DNA of 64,000 nucleotides from Chloroflexota bacterium (GTDB lineage Bacteria > Chloroflexota > Dehalococcoidia > UBA6926): the NCBI GenBank assembly GCA_026713485.1, contig JAPOOK010000003.1, forward strand, positions 1 through 64,000, read 5' to 3'. The notes below the pieces were generated by a model. The model was given only the letters and a program-made list of their open reading frames with translations, had not been told where the DNA came from and did no database searches. Below are positions 8,003 through 16,056 of the stretch, in pieces; positions within the stretch are counted from its first letter, which is position 1, and the number at the start of each line of letters is the position of its first letter. Both the position numbers and the translations under genes were made by a program.

Positions 8003-9034
8003 GTGAGCGGGCAGACACAAAAGGCGGCGGTCATTGGCACCACCAGTTGGGGCACGACCCTTGCACTCCTGCTTGCGCGTGAGGGTGCAGATACACTCCT
8101 GTGGTCCCGTACTGAAGAGACTGCCCGCCGTATGAATGAGGCCGGCGAGAACGTCGACCGCCTCCCCGGCTTTCCCTTTCCCGATAATCTGCACGTCACT
8201 CCGTACATGTCTCAGGCCGTTTCAGATGCAGACTTGATCATCGTCTGCGTGCCGTCCCCCACATTCCACCAGAACCTGCAACGCCTAAGGGAGGGCAACC
8301 CCTCACGCGATGTTCCCATCGTCAGTGCCACCAAAGGTCTCGACCGCGTTGACGGCTTACGTATGAGTGAAGTCTTTGCCCAGGAGATGGGGCAGGACGC
8401 CCTGCGCCAATACTGTGTCATCTCCGGACCCAACCTCTCTCATGAAGTCGCCGACGGGCTCCCGTCCTCTGCGGTTGTCGCATCTGCCACGGAGGAGATG
8501 GCGGAACGTGCCCAGGCGGCGCTGACGTCAAAAGTGTTTCGCGTCTACGCAAGCACAGACGTTCCCGGAGTCGAACTTGGCGGGTCATTGAAGAACATTG
8601 TGGCCATCGGGGCCGGAATGATTGACGGCATGGGATTTGGGGACAACGCCAAAGCCGCATTCATCGCGCGCGCCATCGCGGAGATTACACGGCTTGGCAT
8701 CGCAGCGGGCGCTCAGCCCCTGACGTTTAGTGGACTTGCCGGTGTAGGTGACCTCGTGGCTACGTGCTACAGCCGCCTGTCGCGTAATCGGTATGTGGGT
8801 GAGGAGCTGGGGCGCGGACGAAACATCGCGCAAATCATTGAAGACCTGAACGAGGTCTGTGAAGGCTACAACACCACGCCCGCCGCGATCCGCCTTGCCG
8901 AGCGTCTCAACGTAGAGACGCCCATCACGTTGGAGACTCACCGCGTCCTCCATGAGGGGCTGAATCCGCGCGAGGCGATAGAGTCCCTGATGGGACGTCC
9001 TGCCACCACCGAATTCCCCGGTGAAACGCTGTAG
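8003..9034 (+). CDS. gpsA: Glycerol-3-phosphate dehydrogenase [NAD(P)+]
   Basis: GpsA reduces dihydroxyacetone phosphate to glycerol-3-phosphate and feeds PlsY, encoded just upstream. The 343-residue protein starts at GTG 8003 behind GGAGG. The Rossmann loop is GTTSWGTTLA at about 12-21, a variant of GAGSWGTALA that I associate with Dehalococcoidia relatives. Further signatures are SATKGLD, ISGPNLSHEVADGLPSS (usually GPSxAxEV), the catalytic-lysine region ELGGSLKNIVAIGAGMIDG and FSGLAGVGDLVATCYS. It is the normal length and complete. Confidence 0.97.
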   Translation: MSGQTQKAAVIGTTSWGTTLALLLAREGADTLLWSRTEETARRMNEAGENVDRLPGFPFPDNLHVTPYMSQAVSDADLIIVCVPSPTFHQNLQRLREGNPSRDVPIVSATKGLDRVDGLRMSEVFAQEMGQDALRQYCVISGPNLSHEVADGLPSSAVVASATEEMAERAQAALTSKVFRVYASTDVPGVELGGSLKNIVAIGAGMIDGMGFGDNAKAAFIARAIAEITRLGIAAGAQPLTFSGLAGVGDLVATCYSRLSRNRYVGEELGRGRNIAQIIEDLNEVCEGYNTTPAAIRLAERLNVETPITLETHRVLHEGLNPREAIESLMGRPATTEFPGETL

Positions 9035-9154
9035 CGAGCAGATACACGCGCCGCCCCACGGCATCCTGTACTATTAGAGGCAGTCACAGATTGCCGCGGC
9101 TTCTTACGCAGTCCCGCCCCGGCATACAAAAATGAATCGCGAAAAGAACCAACT

Positions 9155-10288
9155 TTGATACAGGTAGCCTCAATCGACCTGGACGACTTATCTGCTGAGA
9201 GCAGAGGCGATCCCTCCGGGATGGGCGGACACATAGCGGCATTCCCACTGCGTGTCTTGCAGGGTTGGAACGGCGTTGCAGCTCTCGCGCTGCCAGACGA
9301 ATATCGTGCCGTTCGCCACGTCGTCGTTCAGGGCATGGGCGGCTCCGCCATCGCGGGAGACATTGCCGCCGAGGCTGTGGACTCCCTTCGTGAGCCGGGG
9401 ACGGCTGGGGCGCAGATCAGTGTCTTTAGGGACTACGGCGCCCACCCATCCGTCGGCCCTGACAGCCTCGTGGTCGTCATGAGTCACTCCGGTCGTACCG
9501 AAGAGGCGCTCTCAGGAGTGGAGGCCTCACGCCTGCGTGGGGCAAAGCTCATCGTGATGACCGGCGGCGGACAGCTTGGAGAGACCGCCCGGGACATGGG
9601 CATCCCAATCGCCATGTTGCCGGAGAATGGCGGCCCCCCACGCACCTATCTCCCGTATGCGCTCGGCGCAATGCTGAGGATCTTTGTCGACCTCGGCATC
9701 GCTCTGCCTAACACGGAGCGTGCCTTGATCGATGCCGTCACCGAGCTCGAATCGCGGCAGCCGGACTTTGACGCCAGTTGCAACCGAACCGAGAACGGCC
9801 GGGTCAATCCCGCCAAAGACTTGGCGCGTGCGCTTTCTGGCCGGATTCCCGTCATCGTCAGCGCGCGCGGCCTTGCTTCCGCCGCGCGCCGCTGGAAGAC
9901 GCAAGTGAATGAGAACGCCAAGACACCCGCATGGACTGAAGAGTTGCCGGAGATGCATCACAATGCCATCGTCGGCTTTGAACAGACTAATCTCAGTGAC
10001 AACCTCGCCATCGTCCTGCTTGGACCGCCGTCAACTGCGCCGAACAGCCTCCATGACCGCTATGCGATTTCCAGGCGAATCCTCAGAGACCTCGGCGTGC
10101 CCGTCCACTGGCCTGCCCTGAGCGGCGAGACTCCACTCGCGCGTCTCCTGGAGGCGGTATTGCTGGGCGACTACGTTAGCTACTACATGGCGCTGGTGAA
10201 TGGAATCGACCCCACACCCACAGTGCCGCTGGACAGCATCAAGGCGCAGATTCGCCGCTCGACCCAAAACGAAAACCATGGAGAATAA
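9155..10288 (+). CDS. Bifunctional phosphoglucose/phosphomannose isomerase
   Basis: The 377-residue protein belongs to the archaeal/bacterial bifunctional PGI/PMI family with two SIS domains, which interconverts fructose-6-phosphate with glucose-6-phosphate and mannose-6-phosphate. Visible motifs are GMGGSAIAGDIAAE, VVVMSHSGRTEEAL (the SGxTEE phosphosugar loop), LPYALGAMLRI and, in the second half, WKTQVNENAKTPAWTEELPEMHHNAIVGFE, which carries the catalytic Glu and His. The start used is TTG 9155; no in-frame ATG or GTG gives a better N-terminus. This is likely the main glycolytic isomerase, as no classical pgi is seen in the window. Confidence 0.9.
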   Translation: MIQVASIDLDDLSAESRGDPSGMGGHIAAFPLRVLQGWNGVAALALPDEYRAVRHVVVQGMGGSAIAGDIAAEAVDSLREPGTAGAQISVFRDYGAHPSVGPDSLVVVMSHSGRTEEALSGVEASRLRGAKLIVMTGGGQLGETARDMGIPIAMLPENGGPPRTYLPYALGAMLRIFVDLGIALPNTERALIDAVTELESRQPDFDASCNRTENGRVNPAKDLARALSGRIPVIVSARGLASAARRWKTQVNENAKTPAWTEELPEMHHNAIVGFEQTNLSDNLAIVLLGPPSTAPNSLHDRYAISRRILRDLGVPVHWPALSGETPLARLLEAVLLGDYVSYYMALVNGIDPTPTVPLDSIKAQIRRSTQNENHGE

Positions 10289-10300
10289 TCCTTCACTCTT

Positions 10301-10873
10301 ATGGCTACACGCATAGGCATCATCTCAGACACCCACATTCCAAGTTCAATTCCGGAGCTCTGGCCGGAGGTTGAGATTGTCTTCAAGGATGTCGATCTTA
10401 TCCTCCATGCCGGAGACCTCATTACGACCGGCGTCGTGGACTGGCTGGAGCGCATTGCCCCGACGTACGCTGCCGAGGGCAACCATGATTACGGCCTCAG
10501 CGAGGTCGATGAGCGTATCCGCCCCAAGTGGTTCATGGAAATCGAGGGTTACAAGCTGGGCCTCGTCCACATCATTGACGGCTGGGGCACCCGCACCGCC
10601 ACAGATCTGGTGAAGACATATCTCGGGACTTTGGCGGACATCGTTGTCTGCGGCGACAGCCATTTCGAGTTCATCCGCAAAGAAGACGGAATGCTTATCA
10701 TCAACGGCGGCAGCGCCACCTACCCCCACAACCGCGAGGCTCGCCTCGGCCATGTGGTACTGCTGGACGTTGAACGGGGCAAGGAACCCGAAGCCCGCAT
10801 CATTGACCTGACCGAATACTCGATCGACGGCACGGACGGCCGAAACCGCTACTCCCGCGGAAGAACCCGATAA
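10301..10873 (+). CDS. YfcE/MJ0936-type metallophosphoesterase
   Basis: The 190-residue calcineurin-like phosphoesterase has the metal motifs in order: SDTH at about 9-12, HAGD at about 36-39, GNHD at about 61-64, GDSHF (family consensus GHTH) at about 119-123 and NGGS (consensus NPGS). These proteins hydrolyse phosphodiesters, sometimes cyclic nucleotides. It follows the sugar isomerase by 12 bases and probably shares its mRNA. The His-to-Asp change in the GHTH-like motif is a moderate departure from the standard metal ligand set but occurs in this subgroup to my knowledge. The substrate is unknown. Confidence 0.88.
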   Translation: MATRIGIISDTHIPSSIPELWPEVEIVFKDVDLILHAGDLITTGVVDWLERIAPTYAAEGNHDYGLSEVDERIRPKWFMEIEGYKLGLVHIIDGWGTRTATDLVKTYLGTLADIVVCGDSHFEFIRKEDGMLIINGGSATYPHNREARLGHVVLLDVERGKEPEARIIDLTEYSIDGTDGRNRYSRGRTR

Positions 10874-10877
10874 CGAC

Positions 10878-10967
10878 GGCGCGCGCCTACGCGCGCGCAA
10901 TCATCATTGCTACGGACTAGGAGTCTAAGCAAGAAGCTCTAAAGAGTACCCTCTCCCCCAAGGAGAG
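10878..10967. terminator. Hairpins between convergent genes
   Basis: Two stem-loops lie between the phosphoesterase stop and the RRM gene stop, which converge. One has a 7-bp GCGCGCG stem at 10878-10895 with a CCTA loop. The other pairs CTCTCC (10951-10956) with GGAGAG (10962-10967). Neither has a good T-run, so termination is only inferred from position. The second resembles the CCCTCTCC...GGAGAGGG family also present at 24243 and 43767. Confidence 0.35.
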
Positions 10968-10990
10968 AGTTACGGTGATGGGCGGGAAAA

Positions 10991-11311
10991 CTAGTAGCGT
11001 GGGCGACCGCCGCCGCCTCCACCGCCGCCGCCTCCACCGCCGCCGCCTCCACCACCACCGCCGCCTTCGCGGCGATCGCGGGCCTCATTCACCGTCAACT
11101 GGCGGCCTTGGTGTTCGTGGCCGTTCAGCGCGCCGATGGCGACCTCTGCCTCAGAACCGTTCGGCATTTCCACGAATCCGAAACCACGTGAGCGCATAGA
11201 GTATCGGTCAATGATTACCTGCGCTGAAGAGACCTCTCCGTGCTGCTGAAAAAGTTCCTGCAAATCCGAATCTGTCGCCTGAAAACTCAGGTTTCCGACA
11301 TATATCCTCAT
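10991..11311 (-). CDS. RRM-domain RNA-binding protein with polyglycine tail
   Basis: The 106-residue protein starts at ATG 11311 (MRIYVGNL) behind GGGGAGA; a longer frame to 11365 adds residues with no RRM homology. Residues 1-80 are one RNA recognition motif with RNP2 (IYVGNL) and RNP1 (RGFGFVEM). Residues 81 on are charged, then 20 consecutive glycines and RPRY. Glycine-rich single-RRM proteins of this kind are best known from cyanobacteria and also found in Chloroflexota; they bind RNA and often respond to cold. The glycine tract is encoded by a near-perfect GGC/GGT/GGA triplet repeat (about 11000-11070) likely to vary by slippage. The long upstream gap holds three direct repeats. Confidence 0.93.
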   Translation of the reverse strand: MRIYVGNLSFQATDSDLQELFQQHGEVSSAQVIIDRYSMRSRGFGFVEMPNGSEAEVAIGALNGHEHQGRQLTVNEARDRREGGGGGGGGGGGGGGGGGGGGRPRY

Positions 11312-11672
11312 TCGTACCGTCTCCCCGTCTCTAGCTACTGCTATCCCAGACTCCAGCAAAGCCATTCCGTGAGGGGGCGGCCGGCAATCTGTTGTCGGAA
11401 CCCGCTAAGTATACCGTGTACGAACCCATATAGCTCTCATTTTGACTGCCGGGTTACTCAATTGACAGTGAGTATCAAGAGCTAACTTCGGGAAAAGTCA
11501 CGATTGTATTGAAAGCGAGTATCACTAAAGCAATAAGCCAATTCCATTGTCTGAGTGCGGCCAAGGCCATGTCTTCGCAGAAAGAGCAAGGACTTACACA
11601 GGAGACCGACACAAACTATTGAAAGTATGTATCAACACATGGAATTGGCCTGAAGTGAGGGCCGTGTGTCGG
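11312..11672. other. Gene-free upstream region of the RRM gene
   Basis: No convincing coding sequence lies in these 361 bases. The stretch is markedly more AT-rich than its surroundings and holds three copies of an 18-base repeat (listed separately). It should contain the RRM gene's promoter on the reverse strand and perhaps a long 5' UTR, as is common for RNA-binding cold-response genes. Confidence 0.6.
11461..11636. repeat. Three imperfect 18-bp direct repeats (ATTGAnAGnnnGTATCAn)
   Basis: Copies start at 11461 (ATTGACAGTGAGTATCAA), 11508 (ATTGAAAGCGAGTATCAC) and 11618 (ATTGAAAGTATGTATCAA). Copies 1 and 2 agree at 15 of 18 positions. Copies 1 and 3 form a partial dyad, TTGA-N9-TCAA; copy 2 ends in TCAC. 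They sit upstream of the reverse-strand RRM gene and look like binding sites for a dimeric regulator; the role is inferred. Confidence 0.6.
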
Positions 11673-12494
11673 CTAACCTGCCGTCACCTCTCGCAAGAAT
11701 TCCAGCAACGCGTCGTTGAACGCATCCGCAGTCTCCACGTTGGGAAAGTGACCTGCCCCCGGGAGAATAACGAGCTTCGACTGTGCAATGGCCCGGTGTA
11801 TACGGACCGAGCCGCCCGGCGGCGTCAGGCGATCCTGGTCACCGCAGATGACAAGCACGGGGCACGTGAGTCCCGGGAGATCCGGCGCGACCGGGTGCGC
11901 ACCGAGTTCAGGCCCTGAAATACGCACGCCCTCTGCGTACACCTCGGGAGCGTTGCGCTCCGCCGTCGCGGTGGTGAATGCCCTGATGTCTTCCAGGTTG
12001 GACTCGATGAAGGGATCGCCCCAACTGCGCTGCGGATCAAACGGAAGTGCGCCGATGCCCTGTTCCCGAACCGTCTTGAGCATCCCGTCCCATCCTGAGA
12101 GGTATTCCTGCTTGATCTCCGCGGACGTGTCCTGGATGACCAGCGACAGCGTCTGCTCCGGGTAATCGATCGCGAACTGCTGTGAAACAAGCCCGCCAAG
12201 AGAATGCCCATGGATATGCGCTGCGCCGATGCCGATCGCCTTGAGCAGCTCCGAAAGGTCCTTGGCGAGCGTCCATCGGGAATACGCGCCGTCTGTAACC
12301 GGCACGCGCTCCGACTGACCAAATCCGCGCATGTCCCACAGCATCAGGTGGAATTCTGCGGAAAGCGCCTCAATCTGATTCTCGTACCCGCGCCCGTGAC
12401 CGCCAAGCCCGTGCGTCATCACAAACGTCGGCTTTGACGAGTCCCCGAACAGCTCATAAAACAGCTCGACCCCATTTGCCTTGATGTGCGGCAT
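11673..12494 (-). CDS. Alpha/beta hydrolase
   Basis: The 273-residue protein has a complete alpha/beta hydrolase core: the oxyanion loop THGLGGHG at about 28-35, DMRGFGQSE, the nucleophile elbow GHSLGG at about 95-100, the acid in CGDQDRLTPP and the catalytic His in GAGHFPNVE. The length and motifs fit the esterase, haloperoxidase or C-C bond hydrolase group (MhpC/PcaD-like). There is no signal peptide, so it is cytoplasmic. It lies 47 bases downstream of the Ldh-family gene on the same strand and may be co-transcribed with it, hinting at a ring-cleavage or keto-acid pathway, but the substrate is not deducible. Confidence 0.92.
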   Translation of the reverse strand: MPHIKANGVELFYELFGDSSKPTFVMTHGLGGHGRGYENQIEALSAEFHLMLWDMRGFGQSERVPVTDGAYSRWTLAKDLSELLKAIGIGAAHIHGHSLGGLVSQQFAIDYPEQTLSLVIQDTSAEIKQEYLSGWDGMLKTVREQGIGALPFDPQRSWGDPFIESNLEDIRAFTTATAERNAPEVYAEGVRISGPELGAHPVAPDLPGLTCPVLVICGDQDRLTPPGGSVRIHRAIAQSKLVILPGAGHFPNVETADAFNDALLEFLREVTAG

Positions 12495-12541
12495 GATTCA
12501 ATCCTCCTTTTGCGCAGTGTCCTTGTTCAGAGCCCGGCGTT

Positions 12542-13633
12542 CTACCCCAAGTCCAGACGCAGATTCAGTCGCTGCGCCACATTCCTCAGATTCTCAACAG
12601 AGTCCATGTACAACGGTATGCCATTCCGCTTGCGATCCTCAATCGTCTCGGCCTCGATATCTCCCGGAACTAGCACACTCTCAACGTCCGGCAGTGGCGG
12701 CGTCTCTCGCAGGGCAGTCATGTAGTCCGACATCGACTGCTTGAAACTGTCCGCATCCGCAAACGCGTCAATCCGCATCGCGCCAAAGAAATGGGCGGAC
12801 TGATACCCACCCGCAACCCCGGATCCCGCAATCGCCAGCCCCGGCCCCATGCCGGACAGCACGCCGCAGAGGATGTCCACGATCATCGCGAGGCCGTAGC
12901 CCTTGTATGACGAATGCTCCAGGTCGCTGCCCAACGGCAGGATGCGCCGCCCGCCCGGCCCGCGTGCCGGATTCCGCACAGGCTGCAGGTCATCCGTCAG
13001 GCCCCATCCCTCGGGAGCAAGCTTGCCCTGCCGATGATACGTGTCAAACTTTCCCGCCGAAACGACTGACGTTGCGGCATCAAAGACGAACGGCGTACCG
13101 TCCGCGGTTGGCGCGGCCATAGCGATTGGATTGGATCCAAGCCGCGGTTCCGCTCCGCCTGCCGGCAGCACGATCGGCCCGGTGTTCGTCATGCTGATGC
13201 CGATCATGTCGTGCTCGAGTGCCTGCGTCGCATACACGCCGGCGGCCCCAAAGTGGCGGCTGTTCGCCACCGTCACCCATCCGGAGCCGACCGCCCGCGC
13301 CTTCTCGATGGCAAGATTCATGGCGCGGACACCCACGCTGAGCCCTAGCCCTCCGTCGGCGTCTATGGTGGCCGTTGACGGTGATTCCGCGCGCACAATC
13401 CACTCGGGACGCGCATTCACCAACTCGTTCTCAAGTGGAGTCAGATAGAAGCGGTCGAGCCGCGCCATACCATGCGAGCCGATGCCTCGCAGGTCCGCCT
13501 CGATGAGCGTGTTGGCGGCGTTGGCGGCGTCCTCATCTGAAACGCCAAGAGCAATGAATGCCGCCACGGCAAACTCCCGCAGCGTCATTTCCGGGACGCG
13601 GATTGTTTGAGCTAGGGCCTCAGTCGAACTCAT
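12542..13633 (-). CDS. Ldh-family (YlbC/AllD-type) malate/L-lactate/ureidoglycolate dehydrogenase
   Basis: This NAD(P)-dependent oxidoreductase belongs to the type-2 malate/L-lactate dehydrogenase superfamily, distinct from classical Rossmann LDH. The signatures are EADLRGIGSHGMARL near residue 50, VANSRHFGAAGVYA, a MTNTGP strand and LGSNPIAMAAP, with SSYKGYGLAMIVDILCGVLSG in the second half. The start is placed at ATG 13633 (MSSTEALAQ); TTG or GTG alternatives and ATG 13648 would add five residues. Family members oxidise malate, sulfolactate, ureidoglycolate or related 2-hydroxy acids. It lies downstream of an FAH-family gene on the same strand, so the two may act in one catabolic route. Confidence 0.92.
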   Translation of the reverse strand: MSSTEALAQTIRVPEMTLREFAVAAFIALGVSDEDAANAANTLIEADLRGIGSHGMARLDRFYLTPLENELVNARPEWIVRAESPSTATIDADGGLGLSVGVRAMNLAIEKARAVGSGWVTVANSRHFGAAGVYATQALEHDMIGISMTNTGPIVLPAGGAEPRLGSNPIAMAAPTADGTPFVFDAATSVVSAGKFDTYHRQGKLAPEGWGLTDDLQPVRNPARGPGGRRILPLGSDLEHSSYKGYGLAMIVDILCGVLSGMGPGLAIAGSGVAGGYQSAHFFGAMRIDAFADADSFKQSMSDYMTALRETPPLPDVESVLVPGDIEAETIEDRKRNGIPLYMDSVENLRNVAQRLNLRLDLG

Positions 13634-13655
13634 GGCGGCAGGCGTCATCAGTGAC

Positions 13656-13680
13656 GGGGCGCTCTCATTGAGAACGCCCC
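13656..13680 (-). terminator. Intercistronic hairpin between FAH and Ldh genes
   Basis: GGGGCG (13656-13661) pairs with CGCCCC (13675-13680), and TCTCA pairs with TGAGA inside, with one mismatch between. No T-run follows on the reverse strand, so this may be a processing or mRNA-stabilising hairpin rather than an intrinsic terminator. Confidence 0.4.
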
Positions 13681-13696
13681 GCGCCTGTCTGTTTCC

Positions 13697-14593
13697 TTAA
13701 CCGGGGCGCGCCTCGCGCACGCGGCCCGCCATCTCCTGGTCAACTTCCTTTGGCCACGAGCGCTTGTTCGGATCCATGACCTTGATGCTGTAGGATCCGA
13801 TGCCCTCGATTTCGATGGTGCCCGTCTCGCCGTCCTGCAGCGGGCCGATTCCCTGGTGGTTGGTGCCAAGCGCAATAACGTCGCCGGGCAGCAGTGTCAT
13901 TACCTTCGTCGCCCACTCGATCAACTCAGGGATCGTGTGCTCCAGGTCGCTCGTGTTGTAGTCGTGGCGTGGCTGATCGTCCACCCAGTACTTGATATCA
14001 AGCTCGTGAGGGTTTTCGATCTCGTCCGCCGTGACGATGCACGGGCCCATCGGAGCGCACGTGTCATAGGACTTCTGGATCATCGTCGGCCCGCGGCCGA
14101 TGCCGGCGCGGGGTGAGACGTCCATGAACGCCGTGTAGCCGAAGATGGAGTCCATCGCCTCCTCTTGCGGCACATGCTTGCTCCGCTTGCCGATGACGAG
14201 CGCCAACTCCGCCTCGTGGTGGCATATGGTGAAGGGCGTGTTTGGCAGTACGACGGTGTCGCCCGGGCCGATGATTGCCTCTGGCGACTTGAGGAACATG
14301 TCGATAGGGAAGGCGTCCCGATCCTGCCCTTCCTTATAGTTGCCGAAACAGCAGATGAGCTTGCGCGGTCGCGGCAGCGGCGCGCGCAGCTGCACCGTCG
14401 ATACCGGCACCCCTCCACCGGAATCCGCGATGTCCTCAAGGTCATCGCGCACAGATGCAAAATCCTCAATGAGGTTGATCATCACGTCCTCGACGTGAGG
14501 CCCCATGTAATCATCCGCCAGCCCGCCCAGCCCGATGACGTTGCCATCGACAAGCAGGCCGGGTCGGAAATCGTTGTACATCACCAGTTTCAT
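13697..14593 (-). CDS. Fumarylacetoacetate hydrolase (FAH) family protein
   Basis: The protein has an FAH-type fold with an N-terminal domain (MKLVMYNDFRPGLL) and a catalytic domain holding the metal ligands: HHEAELALVIGK gives the Glu pair, and the Asp lies downstream in the DQP/VDD region. Members hydrolyse C-C bonds of 2-keto acids (fumarylpyruvate, acylpyruvate) or decarboxylate, tautomerise or dehydrate sugars. I chose ATG 14593, preceded by a GGGGGA; ATG 14599 and 14617 lie upstream in frame. The length (298 residues) fits the YcgM/hydratase-like subgroup. The substrate is not known. Confidence 0.92.
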   Translation of the reverse strand: MKLVMYNDFRPGLLVDGNVIGLGGLADDYMGPHVEDVMINLIEDFASVRDDLEDIADSGGGVPVSTVQLRAPLPRPRKLICCFGNYKEGQDRDAFPIDMFLKSPEAIIGPGDTVVLPNTPFTICHHEAELALVIGKRSKHVPQEEAMDSIFGYTAFMDVSPRAGIGRGPTMIQKSYDTCAPMGPCIVTADEIENPHELDIKYWVDDQPRHDYNTSDLEHTIPELIEWATKVMTLLPGDVIALGTNHQGIGPLQDGETGTIEIEGIGSYSIKVMDPNKRSWPKEVDQEMAGRVREARPG

Positions 14594-14744
14594 TCCCATC
14601 CCCCTGTATGCGGTCATTCCGCTGTTAGTTCCGTTGCATCATACCGTGTCCGCGTCCCGCACGCGCCATCACAACCCCGCCCACGCCCCTGGCTGTGGTG
14701 GAGTACCCTGCACGAACCCCACAACATACGAGGATTCCACGCGG

Positions 14745-14772
14745 TTATGCACTAGATAGACTGTTATGCACT
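14745..14772. promoter_or_regulatory. Two DnaA-box-like sites upstream of dnaN
   Basis: TTATGCACT occurs twice in the same orientation, at 14745-14753 and 14764-14772, 19 bases apart. Each matches the DnaA box TTATNCACA at eight of nine positions. The second abuts the -35 element of the dnaN promoter. They look like DnaA sites controlling dnaN, or a remnant of the ancestral dnaA-dnaN junction. Confidence 0.55.
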
Positions 14773-14801
14773 TGACCCAAGTCCGCTCAACGCGGGATAC
14801 T
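14772..14801 (+). promoter_or_regulatory. Candidate sigma-70 promoter of dnaN
   Basis: TTGACC (14772-14777) and GATACT (14796-14801) are 18 bases apart, giving a start near 14808 and a 5' UTR of about 50 bases to the ATG at 14858. The -35 matches consensus at five of six positions and the -10 at four. Confidence 0.5.
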
Positions 14802-14857
14802 CGCACCATATACGGGGGAAGACGGCTCGTTGGCCGTATTTTGGGAGAGACAATTCA

Positions 14858-15997
14858 ATGAAATTCTCGGTTCTCCAGGAGAATCTTCAGCGCGGACTCA
14901 CGACGGTCATGCCGGCGGTGGCAACACGGACAACGATGCCCATTACCACCCACGTCATGCTCCAGGCAGATGAATCCCGTCTGCGGCTTACCGCGACCAA
15001 CCTTGAGCTCTCCATCTCCTGCTGGATCAGCGCCAGCGTGGAGACACAGGGCTCAGTGGCAATCCCCGCCCGCCTCTTCTCTGACTACGTCTCCTCACTT
15101 CAGCGTGATCGTGTTGACCTTGATCTTGATGCGGGAACACGCCAGCTGAATATCATCTCCGGTCGATTCAACACTCATATGAGCGGGCTGGATGCCGACG
15201 ATTTTCCGCCCACGCCCGTCGTCGATGACGGTATCAACGCGGAAGTGCCGCCGGATGTCCTGCGCGCGGGTATTGACCGCGTCATCATCGCAGCCGCCAC
15301 GGAGGATTCCCGCCCCGTGCTGACCGGCGTCCACACGTCCATCGAGGGCGACAGCATCACGATGGCCGCGGCGGACGGCTTCCGTCTCGCCGTTCAAACG
15401 ACCAAGCTACCGCAAGAGGTCGGCGAAAGCGTCGATCTCATCATCCCTGCCAAATCCCTGCGCGAGCTCAACCGAATGCTGTCCGAGCAGGAAATGCCTG
15501 TCCGCGTCACCGTGAATCAGGCCAAGACGCAGGTCCAGTTCCACCTGAACAACATCGTCCTCGGCTCGCAGCTCATCCAGGGCAACTTCCCCAACTATCG
15601 GCAGCTCATTCCGGAGTCGTCCAACACGAAAACATCGGTGGAAGTTGCGGACTTTCTCCGCGCCACGAAGACCGCCTCCGTCTTTGCCAAGGAGGGCAAC
15701 GGCATCGTCCGCTTGTATATGACTCCCGGCGAGAACGAGATGGCAGGCACCATGCGGCTTGAGGCGCGCTCAGACCAGATCGGCGATCACGAGGGCGTGA
15801 TTGATGCCAACATCGGTGGAGAGGAGGCGCACATCGCCTTCAATCACCGCTATTTGGAAGACGTGCTCGGCGTGCTGAACTCCACGGCGACGCTTGAAGT
15901 CTCAGGCCCCTCCAGCCCGGGCACCATCCGCCCCGCGTCCACGGACGACGGCACGGAATACATCCACGTCGTCATGCCCATGTTCGTCCAGTGGTAG
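14858..15997 (+). CDS. dnaN: DNA polymerase III subunit beta (sliding clamp)
   Basis: DnaN forms the ring-shaped homodimer that tethers DNA polymerase III to DNA. The 379-residue length and three-domain layout are standard. Landmarks include MKFSVLQENL at the N-terminus, the TNLELSISC strand in domain 1, RPVLTGVHTSIEGDSITMAAADGFRLA in domain 2 (the VLTGV-ADG/THR signature), GNFPNYRQLIP and a C-terminal VVMPMFVQW matching the usual MPMR/ML ending. A GGGAGAG Shine-Dalgarno lies 9 bases upstream. dnaN is normally next to dnaA and recF; here neither is present, so replication genes have been split in this lineage. Confidence 0.97.
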   Translation: MKFSVLQENLQRGLTTVMPAVATRTTMPITTHVMLQADESRLRLTATNLELSISCWISASVETQGSVAIPARLFSDYVSSLQRDRVDLDLDAGTRQLNIISGRFNTHMSGLDADDFPPTPVVDDGINAEVPPDVLRAGIDRVIIAAATEDSRPVLTGVHTSIEGDSITMAAADGFRLAVQTTKLPQEVGESVDLIIPAKSLRELNRMLSEQEMPVRVTVNQAKTQVQFHLNNIVLGSQLIQGNFPNYRQLIPESSNTKTSVEVADFLRATKTASVFAKEGNGIVRLYMTPGENEMAGTMRLEARSDQIGDHEGVIDANIGGEEAHIAFNHRYLEDVLGVLNSTATLEVSGPSSPGTIRPASTDDGTEYIHVVMPMFVQW

Positions 15998-16056
15998 AGC
16001 GGTAAAACGGGGCTCATTCCTCTTACGACAGCCCCCTGGCCGAGCCACCCCCGGGT

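Noticed and set aside
14600-14860. Chromosomal replication origin at dnaN
   Set aside because: Only two box-like sites are visible, dnaA is not adjacent and no AT-rich unwinding element was seen. The sites are reported as regulatory only.
16009-16035. GGGGCT...AGCCCC hairpin after dnaN
   Set aside because: The stem is short and the loop is 15 bases, with no T-run; too weak to call a terminator.
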